A DNA stretch of 52,284 bases from CAZPQN01 sp964588795 (GTDB taxonomy: Bacteria > Fidelibacterota > UBA2242), in the NCBI GenBank assembly GCA_964588795.1, contig CAZPQN010000015.1, forward strand, positions 1 to 52,284. Direction: 5' to 3'. Numbering within the stretch: the stretch's first letter is position 1; each line of letters opens with the position of its first letter. This document shows, in pieces, positions 34,040 through 42,628 of the stretch. Under the pieces are notes generated by a model. That model ran no database searches. It saw only the letters and a list, made by a program, of their open reading frames with translations, and was not told where the DNA came from. The position numbers were made by a program, and so were the translations under genes.

Positions 34040-34759
34040 ATGCGATCCCTGGTTATTATACCGACATACAATGAAAAAGAGAATATCAAAATCGTCATCG
34101 AAAAGTTGCGGGCTTTGAAAATTGACCTTGATATTCTGATAATAGACGATAACAGTCCCGATAATACCGCCGTGATCGTGCGCGAGACGCAGAAAACCAT
34201 GCCGAATCTACACCTAATTGAACGTCCCGGTAAATTAGGATTGGGGACGGCCTATGTCATGGGGTTCAAATGGGCCTTGGAACGTGACTATCAATATATT
34301 TTGGAGATGGATGCCGATCTGTCGCACAATCCGGAGGATGTCCCGCGTTTAATTAAAGAATGTGAAAAAGGCAGTGATTTGGTAATTGGATCCCGCTACT
34401 GCAATGGTGTGAACGTCATTAATTGGCCAATAAAAAGACTGATTCTGAGTTATGGCGCCAATAAATATACGCGGGTGGTCACCGGTTTACCAGTCAAGGA
34501 TGCGACGGCCGGCTTCAAGTGTTTCCATCGGCGCGTGTTAGCCGCAATTGATTTGACGCGTTTGAAGTCTTCAGGCTATTCTTTCCAGATTGAGATGAAT
34601 TTCCGCGCCTGGAAAAAGGGTTTTAAACTAGCGGAAATACCCATCATATTTATCGAGCGATCCGAGGGTAAGTCCAAAATGTCGCGCGGTATCGTTTACG
34701 AAGCTGTATTTATGGTCTGGAAGCTGAAAATCTTATCCATGTTGAGATTGCTGAAATAA
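34040..34759 (+). CDS. Polyprenyl-phosphate sugar synthase (Dpm1-like GT2)
   Basis: A 239-residue GT2 glycosyltransferase resembling dolichol/polyprenol monophosphomannose synthase. VIIPTYNEKENI is the N-terminal strand-loop, IIDDNSPDNT and EMDADLSHNP carry the metal-binding Asp residues, GSRY and the late FIERSEGKSKM segment complete the catalytic site. No C-terminal membrane domain is fused, so the enzyme is peripheral and makes lipid-linked sugar (mannose or glucose) for envelope glycans. It follows the reductase by 2 bases and overlaps the next glycosyltransferase by one base. Confidence 0.92.
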   Translation: MRSLVIIPTYNEKENIKIVIEKLRALKIDLDILIIDDNSPDNTAVIVRETQKTMPNLHLIERPGKLGLGTAYVMGFKWALERDYQYILEMDADLSHNPEDVPRLIKECEKGSDLVIGSRYCNGVNVINWPIKRLILSYGANKYTRVVTGLPVKDATAGFKCFHRRVLAAIDLTRLKSSGYSFQIEMNFRAWKKGFKLAEIPIIFIERSEGKSKMSRGIVYEAVFMVWKLKILSMLRLLK

Positions 34760-36834
34760 TGGCGTCGGTCAGTATTATCATCGTCAGCTACAACGTCAAG
34801 GAGTTCCTCCAACAGTGTCTCTTATCAATCAGACGGGCGGTGGATAATATTCAGCACGAGATCATCATCGTGGATAATAATTCGGTAGATGGCAGTCCGA
34901 GCATCATTCGCCACCGTTTCCCAGACGTGCAACTAATAGAGAACAAAACCAACCGGGGATTTGCCGCCGCCTGCAATCAAGCTTTGGCTGTCGCGCGCCA
35001 TGATTTGATTTTACTGTTGAATCCGGATACCATGATTCAGGAAGATACCATTCGGATCATGGTCGATTTTTTTAATCGCTACCCTGAAGCGGGTGCGGCG
35101 GGGTGTAAAATTCTGAATGCCGATGGTTCGCTTCAAAAAGCCTGCCGGCGGTCTTTTCCGACTCCGGCGGTGGCTTTTCCGAAAGTGTTTGGACTGAGCA
35201 GTCTCTTTCCACGCTGGAAATTGTTTGGTAAATATAATTTGACCTATTTACATCCCAATCAGCAGACGGAAGTGGATGCTGTCAGTGGTTCTTTCCTGAT
35301 GCTCCGACGCAGTGTGTACGAAAAAATCGGTGGGTTGGACGAATCGTATTTTCTGTACGGTGAAGACCTTGATTACTGTTACCGGATCAAATCGGCGGGC
35401 TGGAAAATATACTACGTGCCGGATACCAAGATTATTCATTACAAAGGTGAAAGTACAAAACTGGCGTCCTTCGATAATTTGGTTGTTTTCTATCGCGCGA
35501 TGGATATCTTCGTCAGGAAGCATTTCAGCAAAGGAACCTCGCTGTTAATGGGAGTCGTACTGCGGGTGGGAATCCTGATTCGCGGGATCATCTCTCTGTG
35601 TGCCGGTCTGTTTCGTAAACGGATGGTCATGATCATGGACGGGGTAGCGATCAGCGCCGCCATTTTAATCGCCCATCACCTTCAACCCCGACCATTACCG
35701 GGGTATTCGTCTTTACTGACGATGCTGATCTTTTATTTGCTGTTATGGCTGGGAACGGGTTACTCGATTGGCTTGTACGATCGCCGCGAGCTGTCCTATT
35801 CGCGGGCGGTAGTGGCGGCGTTTTTAAGTTTTATCGCATCGATAATTTTCAATTTCCTGTTCAAGGGCATGATCTATTCACCCCGCATGATCGTCTGGAG
35901 TTTCATCACTGTATCGGTCGTCCTGCCGGGGTGGCGGATTTTTTTGCTTTTCCTGCAGAGGAGGCGCTTCATCCCGCCAACCTCACCCGTTTCGAAAGCC
36001 CTGCTGTCGCGGCGCACGATCATCGCCGGAACCGGAGCTGAAGGCAAACGTCTCGCCCGGAAATTGAAAACGCATATCGAGCATGGTTTTGAAATTCAGG
36101 GTTTCGTAGATAAAGAATACAGCGAGGAGGAATTGAGCGGTTTTCCGTTTCTGGGTCTGATCACCGATCTGGCGGAAATCATTCGGATCAACAGTACAAC
36201 GGAGATCATTTTTACCACCGACCGCTTCAATAACGACGATATTCTGAGCATTGTTGATCACATTAAAAAGTTCCGCATTAATATCAAGATCGTACCGCGT
36301 CATCTGGATTACATTTTGGGTAAATCGAGTGTCGAAAATATCGAGGACATACCCCTGCTGGAAGTGGATTACAATCTTTTTCATATCGGGAATCGAGTCA
36401 TCAAGCGGCTATTCGACCTGCTCTTTTCTACCGTTTTTATCATCCTGTTGGCACCGTTTGTCGTACCGCTCGCTTACCTGCGGGGGTATCGTCTGCGTCC
36501 CCGCCAGATCGTGGGCATCGAGGGTAATTTGATCAATATCCAGCGTTTCGAAAAGAATCATAACCGATGCCAGAATTCGATTCTGGCTGGTTTTCCTTTG
36601 CTCCTTTCGATTTGGAATGGCGACATGAGTTTTGTAGGCAGTGAGCTGATTGATGTCGGTGGCACTAACCGGCAACTGCGTTATAAACCGGGGTTGACTG
36701 GTCTGTTCCTTTTGCATGACAACCATCATAAACCGGACGAAGCGGATTGCCAGAACTACGAGCATTTCTACATGCAGAACCATTCGTTCTTTTTAGACGT
36801 TGAAATCATTTTGAAGACGTTGTTACATATTTGA
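34759..36834 (+). CDS. GT2 glycosyltransferase fused to a degenerate sugar-phosphate transferase
   Basis: A 691-residue fusion. Residues 1-255 are a rhamnosyltransferase-like GT2 domain (SIIIVSYNVKEFL, VDNNSVDGS, LLNPDT, GEDLDYCYR). Residues ~262-400 hold about four to five membrane segments; ~415-520 is a CoA-binding-like nucleotide fold (IIAGTGAEGKRLARKL) as in WbaP-type proteins; ~547-691 corresponds to the polyprenyl-phosphate glycosyl-1-phosphate transferase (PGT) domain. In that last domain GDMSFVG and the PGLTGLF segment align, but the catalytic Asp-Glu before PQLWN is Ala610-Gly611, and the KFRSM motif is IQRFE. The PGT part is therefore probably inactive, leaving a membrane-tethered GT2 enzyme with a lipid-carrier-binding scaffold. 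Confidence 0.85.
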   Translation: MASVSIIIVSYNVKEFLQQCLLSIRRAVDNIQHEIIIVDNNSVDGSPSIIRHRFPDVQLIENKTNRGFAAACNQALAVARHDLILLLNPDTMIQEDTIRIMVDFFNRYPEAGAAGCKILNADGSLQKACRRSFPTPAVAFPKVFGLSSLFPRWKLFGKYNLTYLHPNQQTEVDAVSGSFLMLRRSVYEKIGGLDESYFLYGEDLDYCYRIKSAGWKIYYVPDTKIIHYKGESTKLASFDNLVVFYRAMDIFVRKHFSKGTSLLMGVVLRVGILIRGIISLCAGLFRKRMVMIMDGVAISAAILIAHHLQPRPLPGYSSLLTMLIFYLLLWLGTGYSIGLYDRRELSYSRAVVAAFLSFIASIIFNFLFKGMIYSPRMIVWSFITVSVVLPGWRIFLLFLQRRRFIPPTSPVSKALLSRRTIIAGTGAEGKRLARKLKTHIEHGFEIQGFVDKEYSEEELSGFPFLGLITDLAEIIRINSTTEIIFTTDRFNNDDILSIVDHIKKFRINIKIVPRHLDYILGKSSVENIEDIPLLEVDYNLFHIGNRVIKRLFDLLFSTVFIILLAPFVVPLAYLRGYRLRPRQIVGIEGNLINIQRFEKNHNRCQNSILAGFPLLLSIWNGDMSFVGSELIDVGGTNRQLRYKPGLTGLFLLHDNHHKPDEADCQNYEHFYMQNHSFFLDVEIILKTLLHI

Positions 36835-36840
36835 GAATCC

Positions 36841-37800
36841 ATGAGTGATCTGATCTTAGAATTCGAAAAACCAATTGTCGAGCTGGAAAAGAAAATTGAA
36901 GAGTTAAGGGAGCATAGCGCCTCAAGCACTGTTGATCTTTCACCCGAGATCGAAAAATTGGAAGAAAAGCTGAAGAAGCTGATCATTAAAACTTACAGCA
37001 ACCTATCACGCTGGCAAAGGGTACAATTAGCCCGGCATCCAAACCGTCCCTACACGCTTGATTACGTCAGGCGCATCTGCACTGATTTTATCGAAATCCA
37101 CGGTGATCGCCATTTTGCCGACGATAAAGCTATCATCACCGGATTCACCGCCATCGGTACAGAAAAAATTGTTTTGATTGGTCATCAGAAAGGCCGTAAT
37201 ACGAAGGAAAATCTGTATCGCAACTTCGGTATGCCACACCCGGAAGGTTACCGCAAAGCCCTCCGCGCAATGAAACTGGCCGAGAAATTTCACCGCCCGG
37301 TGATCACCTTCATCGATACACAGGGCGCTTATCCCGGTATAGGGGCTGAGGAGCGTGGGCAGGCGGAGGCGATCGCCCGGAATCTGTTTGAGATGGCGCG
37401 TTTGCGGACACCAATTATCAACTTAGTAATCGGGGAAGGCGCCAGCGGAGGCGCGCTGGGTATCGGCGTAGGAGACCGGATTTTACTGTTGGAAAATACC
37501 TGGTATTCGGTAATTTCGCCAGAAGGGTGCGCTTCGATTTTGTATCGCGATGCCGGTAAGGCGCCTTTGGCCGCTGAGGCAATGAAAGTCACCGCGCGTG
37601 ATTTGGAGCAGTTAGGTATCGCGGATGAAATTATTCCGGAACCGCCCGGCGGGGCGCACCGCAATCCCGATCAAACGGCCCAAGCTATTCAGGAAGTATT
37701 ACTGCGACATTTACTGGAATTGAAGCAGATTCCCATTGATGAACTGCTCGCAATGCGCAACGCAAAATTTGCGCGGATGGGCGCCTGGACCGAGGAATAG
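36841..37800 (+). CDS. accA: Acetyl-CoA carboxylase carboxyltransferase subunit alpha
   Basis: A 319-residue carboxyltransferase subunit that, with AccD, transfers CO2 from biotin to acetyl-CoA in fatty-acid synthesis. The N-terminal coiled helix (FEKPIVELEKKIEEL), HPNRPYTLDYV, FGMPHPEGYRKALR, DTQGAYPGIGAEERGQ and EGASGGALGIGVGD are all family signatures. The length is typical. No accD, accB or accC is in the window. It starts 6 bases after the fusion glycosyltransferase and is followed by a thioesterase. Confidence 0.97.
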   Translation: MSDLILEFEKPIVELEKKIEELREHSASSTVDLSPEIEKLEEKLKKLIIKTYSNLSRWQRVQLARHPNRPYTLDYVRRICTDFIEIHGDRHFADDKAIITGFTAIGTEKIVLIGHQKGRNTKENLYRNFGMPHPEGYRKALRAMKLAEKFHRPVITFIDTQGAYPGIGAEERGQAEAIARNLFEMARLRTPIINLVIGEGASGGALGIGVGDRILLLENTWYSVISPEGCASILYRDAGKAPLAAEAMKVTARDLEQLGIADEIIPEPPGGAHRNPDQTAQAIQEVLLRHLLELKQIPIDELLAMRNAKFARMGAWTEE

Positions 37801-37805
37801 TAACC

Positions 37806-38228
37806 ATGATTAGCCATACCTATCAGTTTCGGGTTCGTTACCGCGATGTTGACTATTTGGGAGTGGTTTATTACTCGCGCTATTTGGAATATTTCGAGGC
37901 CGCCCGCGATGAACTGATGCGGGCTTTGGGCATGCCCTACAGCGTGTTTGAAGCTTCCGGTTTTGCCATGCCTGTCGTCGAAGTCAATTGCCGCTATCTC
38001 CGGGGAGCGCGGTTTGACGAACTACTGACCGTGGCGAGTAAGATCACGGAATTTCCCGGTGCCCGGCTGAGGATTGATTATTCGATAACCGGGGAAATCG
38101 AACCCTGCCAGATCGCGACCGGTTATACAGTGCATGCCTTTATCAATCAATCTCACAAGGCGGTCAAACCACCCGGTCCCTTTATCCGCTTGGTCCGTGA
38201 AAAGTGGAATATGAATTCGACTGAATGA
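37806..38228 (+). CDS. ybgC: YbgC-type hot-dog acyl-CoA thioesterase
   Basis: A 140-residue hot-dog fold thioesterase of the 4-hydroxybenzoyl-CoA/YbgC group. RYRDVDYLGVVYYSRYLEYFEAAR contains the catalytic Asp and the conserved Tyr. The substrate is probably a short-to-medium acyl-CoA; in proteobacteria ybgC precedes tol-pal, but here it lies between accA and tmk, so the tol link is absent. Its stop overlaps the tmk start (ATGA). Confidence 0.9.
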   Translation: MISHTYQFRVRYRDVDYLGVVYYSRYLEYFEAARDELMRALGMPYSVFEASGFAMPVVEVNCRYLRGARFDELLTVASKITEFPGARLRIDYSITGEIEPCQIATGYTVHAFINQSHKAVKPPGPFIRLVREKWNMNSTE

Positions 38229-38866
38229 AAAATGATTCGTCCATGAAACGCGGATTGCTCATTACCTTTGAAGGAATTGACGGATGTGGCAAGACCACCC
38301 AGGTGCAACGTTTTTTATCCAATCTGGAGCAAGCGGGGTATGACCATATTTTAGTCCGCGAACCGGGAGGCACGCCAATCGGAGAGCAAATCCGGCAAAT
38401 CCTGTTGGATAAGAATCACTTTGAAATGCAGGCGGAAACGGAATTGTTACTATACTCCGCCAGCCGCTTTCAGCTTTGCCAACAGATTATTGCCCCGGCG
38501 CTGACCGCAGGTAAGATTGTGGTATGCGACCGGTTTTACGATTCCACGACTGCCTATCAGGGCTACGGACGCGGACTCGACCTCGAATTTATTCAGCGGT
38601 TAAACCGGATGGCTACTCGTAATTTGGTGCCGGATATGACGCTGGTATTCGATATAAGTCTGGAAGAAAGAACCAGTCGGATCCATCATAAAGAGCTGGA
38701 TCGGCTCGAGACCGAGAATGCTGGTTTCCAGGCTAAAGTTAGGAATGGATTCCGACAGATCGCGGAAGCGGAGCCGGAACGGGTCTTTTTACTGGATGGA
38801 ACAAAAGCCGTCGCCGAATTGTCCAAGACGGTATGGCAATTATTTTTAAATAGAAAAAAGAGGTAG
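38225..38866 (+). CDS. tmk: Thymidylate kinase
   Basis: A 213-residue P-loop kinase converting dTMP to dTDP. FEGIDGCGKTTQ is the Walker A region, REPGGTPIGEQIR binds dTMP, and DRFYDSTTAYQGYGRG is the DR(Y/F) region. The overlap ATG at 38225 is coupled to the thioesterase; an alternative ATG at 38243 is closer to the conserved strand and may be the true start. Confidence 0.96.
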   Translation: MKNDSSMKRGLLITFEGIDGCGKTTQVQRFLSNLEQAGYDHILVREPGGTPIGEQIRQILLDKNHFEMQAETELLLYSASRFQLCQQIIAPALTAGKIVVCDRFYDSTTAYQGYGRGLDLEFIQRLNRMATRNLVPDMTLVFDISLEERTSRIHHKELDRLETENAGFQAKVRNGFRQIAEAEPERVFLLDGTKAVAELSKTVWQLFLNRKKR

Positions 38867-38869
38867 TAT

Positions 38870-40516
38870 ATGCAGTGGTATCAAAGACGCGCCTGGCGAA
38901 TAATCGGCCTCGCTTTACTGACCGCGAGTTTGCTGATGGCGGTCAGTGCCACCGATATTTATAAACAAATTTCGGACTCGATTCGGTTGTATCACGAAGT
39001 TTACCGCCAGGTAATCCTGAATTACGCTGATCAGATTAACGCTTCTGAATTGACCGACCTTAATATTCGCAATATGCTCAGCGAGCTGGATCCTTACACA
39101 GTATTTTTAACCGAAGAAGAGAAGGAACCGCTGGATGTTCTCTCCCAAGGTGAATATGGCGGCGTCGGTCTGCGCATCAGTATTCGGAAGGACACCGTGA
39201 CGGTCATTTCCTCGATGGACGGTAGTCCGGCGCGTAAAGCTAATATTTTTCCGGGTGACCAAATTCTCAAGGTTGATACGGCCTTTACCAAGGGTCTGAA
39301 TCTGGACAAGACGGCGCGCCTGATGCGCGGTAAGCCGGGTACGAAAGTTGACTTGCTAATTCGTCGACCCGGTTTTTCCGGAGATAAAACCTATTCCATG
39401 ATCCGTGATAAGATTCAGGTCAATAACATCAGCTATGCCGGTTTTCTCGAAGATGGGATCGGCTATATCCGACTGACTGAATTCGCCAAAGGTGCGACTT
39501 CGGAGGTGAAAAAAACCATTGCCAAATTGGAAAATGAAAATTCACTGCAAGCCCTGGTTCTCGATTTGCGTGGAAATCCGGGTGGACTATTGGAGGAAGC
39601 CCTGGGAATCGCGGAATTATTTACCGAAATCGGGGATACCCTGCTATTTACCCGCGGTAGAACCGATAACGCCAATCGGGTGTTCATCGCGCGTAACCGG
39701 CCTATGTTAGACAGACAGACCAAAATTGCCGTGCTGATTGACGGCGGCAGTGCCTCGGCGAGCGAAATTGTCGCCGGAATCATTCAGGATGTGGATCGCG
39801 GCATCGTGGTTGGTTCTCCCAGTTTTGGCAAAGGCCTGGTCCAAACAGTTTTCAGGGTTGATCGTCAGTACAGCGTCAAAATCACTACCGCGAAATACTA
39901 TATCCCGAGCGGGCGGCTGATCCAGAAGCCAGACTATATCAAGAACAGTAAACTGCTGGCATCGGCAGGACGTGAGGATTCTATTTTTTATTCACGTAAC
40001 CGACGGCTGTTGCGGAGCAACGGCGGAATCACTCCGGACGTCACGGTAACCGGTGAATCCCTGCCCGAGTACGTTGTCGAATTGTGGCGTCAGAATGCAT
40101 TTTTCAGTTTTGCCATGAAGTACAAAACCGAGCAATATCGGGTGCCAGCCCGGGTTGACGAAAAAGTTCTGTCCCGCTTCCAACAGTACCTCAAAGAGAC
40201 TGGTTTCACTTATACTGATCGTCAGGAAAAATCCCTGCGGGAGGTGGAATCGCAACTGAAGCAGGATGCCCGGTTCCAGAATCTACCGATTGCTTTTAAT
40301 CAGTATTATGCGCGGATTGATTCTCTGCGAGGTCAGGAATTCGATAAGAATATTGAGTACATCAGGCAGGGATTAGAAAGTGAATTTGGTACGCTGGAAG
40401 ACGGCATCGCCGGACGCGTCAAGGCTGAGTTGCGTTTCGATAAGGTCGTTGCCCGCACGCGAACCCTGCTGAAAAATGATGTGGTGTATGGCAATACGCT
40501 TGGTTATAGTCATTGA
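38870..40516 (+). CDS. S41 family C-terminal processing peptidase
   Basis: A 548-residue membrane-anchored serine protease of the CtpA/Prc family. An N-terminal hydrophobic segment (residues ~10-25) exports it. A PDZ domain (about 90-170; GGVGLRISIRKD...) precedes the catalytic domain. GGSASASE supplies the nucleophile, most likely S296 by its 25-residue spacing to K321 in SFGKGLVQ, giving the Ser-Lys dyad. Residues beyond ~400 form a helical C-terminal extension. It probably degrades or trims periplasmic proteins. The next gene, 10 bases on, encodes a cell-wall NlpC/P60 hydrolase, a class known to be a substrate of such proteases. Confidence 0.93.
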   Translation: MQWYQRRAWRIIGLALLTASLLMAVSATDIYKQISDSIRLYHEVYRQVILNYADQINASELTDLNIRNMLSELDPYTVFLTEEEKEPLDVLSQGEYGGVGLRISIRKDTVTVISSMDGSPARKANIFPGDQILKVDTAFTKGLNLDKTARLMRGKPGTKVDLLIRRPGFSGDKTYSMIRDKIQVNNISYAGFLEDGIGYIRLTEFAKGATSEVKKTIAKLENENSLQALVLDLRGNPGGLLEEALGIAELFTEIGDTLLFTRGRTDNANRVFIARNRPMLDRQTKIAVLIDGGSASASEIVAGIIQDVDRGIVVGSPSFGKGLVQTVFRVDRQYSVKITTAKYYIPSGRLIQKPDYIKNSKLLASAGREDSIFYSRNRRLLRSNGGITPDVTVTGESLPEYVVELWRQNAFFSFAMKYKTEQYRVPARVDEKVLSRFQQYLKETGFTYTDRQEKSLREVESQLKQDARFQNLPIAFNQYYARIDSLRGQEFDKNIEYIRQGLESEFGTLEDGIAGRVKAELRFDKVVARTRTLLKNDVVYGNTLGYSH

Positions 40517-40526
40517 TAAGGAGTCA

Positions 40527-41669
40527 ATGGTGTTAAAGAGATCCTTGGTGTTGATAATGATAGGAATCGTAGAGTGGGGCCTGGCTCAATTCGCCCCTGA
40601 TACCAGTGCGGTCAATGCCCAAATACATTCCATAGCGGAAGGTGTTCGGGCAAAATTTTGTCCGGATAAACGTACGGCAGTCTGGTCGATGACGCCGCGC
40701 TGGCAAGGCGATGTTTTGTTTATCGAGGGAGAGACAAGCAATGCTGAGGCGCGTGAGGAGTTTTACGGGCAGGTCAAGGCGACCTTGAAGGAAATAAATG
40801 CAGAATATCAAGTTGTGCTGATGCCGGAGGAAACCATTGGTGAAAACTCCTATGGAATCGTCATCAATTCGGTCGAGAATCTGCGTAGCGGAACGTCGGT
40901 GTTTAAAGATCTTGTTACGCAGACTCTGCGCGGTCTGCCAGTCAGAATTCTGAAGGCCGAAGATGATTACTTTCTGGTTCGAACCGACGATGGCTACTTG
41001 GGGTGGGTGGAGGACGACCGGTTGCAAACCGGCAATGCCGAGTTTCTCCGTGACTGGCTCAATTGTGAAAAAGTGGTTTACACGGCCATCGAGGGTATGA
41101 TCTATTCGGCCCCACGACGTAAAGCGCGTCCGGTAAGCGATGTGGTCATGGGCAACCGTCTGAAATTAATCGAGCGCAAACGCCGCTGGACGAAAGTCGC
41201 TATTCCGGACGGACGCGAGGGTTTCGTCCATACGCGAGAACTGACTGCGGAAAAAGAGTATCTTGCCCGGCGACCTGAGCCTGTGCGGATCCTGGAAACT
41301 GCTTTGATGATGTTAGGACGTCCGTATATGTGGGGTGCCGCATCTCCGAAAGCCTTTGACTGCAGTGGCTTTACCCAATCGGTTTTTCGGCAAAACGGTT
41401 TGCTTTTATTGCGGGATGCCAGTATGCAGGTTACGGAGGGAGTGGCGATTGATACGGCGGGATTCCCGCTCAAATTAAAACCGGCTGACCTGCTGTTCTT
41501 CGGCAGAAACAGCCAGCGCATCACGCACGTCGGTTTGTATATCGGAGATTATCAGTTTATTCATTGTTCCGGACGGGTACGTATCAACAGCTTCAATCCG
41601 GAAGACGAAAACTATAGTGCCTTTTTACGTCGCCGCTTGCAGGCTGTCCGGCGGGTCATCAATGAATGA
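40527..41669 (+). CDS. Secreted NlpC/P60 peptidoglycan hydrolase with SH3 domains
   Basis: A 380-residue exported cysteine peptidase. ATG 40527 is chosen because AAGGAG sits just upstream and the signal peptide follows directly. Residues ~110-245 hold two bacterial SH3-like domains (LVRTDDGYLGWVEDD; RWTKVAIPDGREGFVH). The NlpC/P60 domain carries C279 (FDCSGF), H334 (ITHVGLY) and H346 (FIHCSG). The architecture matches YkfC-type gamma-D-glutamyl-L-diamino-acid endopeptidases that trim muropeptides. Its pairing with the S41 protease upstream suggests control of wall turnover. Confidence 0.9.
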   Translation: MVLKRSLVLIMIGIVEWGLAQFAPDTSAVNAQIHSIAEGVRAKFCPDKRTAVWSMTPRWQGDVLFIEGETSNAEAREEFYGQVKATLKEINAEYQVVLMPEETIGENSYGIVINSVENLRSGTSVFKDLVTQTLRGLPVRILKAEDDYFLVRTDDGYLGWVEDDRLQTGNAEFLRDWLNCEKVVYTAIEGMIYSAPRRKARPVSDVVMGNRLKLIERKRRWTKVAIPDGREGFVHTRELTAEKEYLARRPEPVRILETALMMLGRPYMWGAASPKAFDCSGFTQSVFRQNGLLLLRDASMQVTEGVAIDTAGFPLKLKPADLLFFGRNSQRITHVGLYIGDYQFIHCSGRVRINSFNPEDENYSAFLRRRLQAVRRVINE

Positions 41670-41742
41670 TACGGCACCGATGTCCAGTAAAGCCTGAGAT
41701 CCATCAGCGGACACAATCCGGAAAAAATAGCGTAATTAATTC

Positions 41743-41771
41743 TTGGAAGTTGTCCTGAGAGTTAATATAAT
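41743..41771 (+). promoter_or_regulatory. Near-consensus promoter upstream of nagB
   Basis: TTGGAA at 41743-41748, a 17-base spacer and a perfect TATAAT at 41766-41771 lie 42 bases before the nagB start, in a 144-base gap. It is the best sigma-70-like element I found in the window. Confidence 0.6.
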
Positions 41772-41813
41772 TGCGCGGTTTTTTAATTGAAAAGATAAAA
41801 TCGGGAGAGTAAA

Positions 41814-42626
41814 ATGCGTATCGTTATTCATGAAGATTATGATCGGTTGAGCAAATGGGTTGCCCATTATGTCGCCAGTAAAATCAATCAGGCCAAACCG
41901 ACCGCGAAGAAACCTTATGTATTGGGCTTGCCGACCGGGTCTTCGCCGCTGGGCACGTACAAGGAATTGGTAAAACTCTTTAAGGCCGGCAAAGTGTCTT
42001 TTAAAAATGTCGTGACTTTCAATATGGATGAATACGTCGGGTTGCCGGAAGACCACCCGGAAAGTTATCACTATTTCATGTGGAGCAATCTGTTCCGGCA
42101 CATTGATATTCCCAAAAAGAACGTCAATATTCTGAATGGCAACGCTAAGGATCTGGAAAAGGAATGCAGTGACTACGAAGCTAAAATCCGGCAAGCCGGC
42201 GGCATAGACCTGTTTTTGGGCGGTATCGGCCCGGATGGGCATATCGCGTTCAACGAACCGGGCAGTTCCCTGATGTCCCGAACGCGCATCAAGACTTTGA
42301 CCTACGATACAATCCTGGCCAATTCCCGGTTCTTTGACAACGATGTCAATAAGGTGCCCAAAACCGCTTTAACCGTGGGTGTGGCGACGGTCATGGATGC
42401 CCGCGAAGTCCTGATCATCATCAACGGCTATAAAAAAGCCCGCGCCCTGCAAAAAGTTGTCGAAGAGGGCGTCAACCACATGTGGACAGTTTCCATGTTG
42501 CAACTGCATCAGCATGGCATAATCGTATGCGATAATGAAGCCACCATGGAATTGAAAGTCGGTACCGTCAAGTACTTTAAGGATATTGAAGAGAGTGCTA
42601 TCCGTTATCTGCCAACGGTGAAGTAG
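41814..42626 (+). CDS. nagB: Glucosamine-6-phosphate deaminase
   Basis: A 270-residue cytoplasmic isomerase/deaminase converting glucosamine-6-phosphate to fructose-6-phosphate and ammonia. Catalytic residues fall at the same numbers as in E. coli NagB: D72 in NMDEYVGL, D141, H143 in GPDGHIAFNEPG and E148. LGLPTGSSPLGTY binds phosphate. The gene has its own promoter and is followed after 2 bases by a DUF4954 gene. It sits in a window with AmgK-RapZ and MurU-like genes, so amino-sugar flux is a local theme. Confidence 0.97.
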   Translation: MRIVIHEDYDRLSKWVAHYVASKINQAKPTAKKPYVLGLPTGSSPLGTYKELVKLFKAGKVSFKNVVTFNMDEYVGLPEDHPESYHYFMWSNLFRHIDIPKKNVNILNGNAKDLEKECSDYEAKIRQAGGIDLFLGGIGPDGHIAFNEPGSSLMSRTRIKTLTYDTILANSRFFDNDVNKVPKTALTVGVATVMDAREVLIIINGYKKARALQKVVEEGVNHMWTVSMLQLHQHGIIVCDNEATMELKVGTVKYFKDIEESAIRYLPTVK

Positions 42627-42628
42627 GG

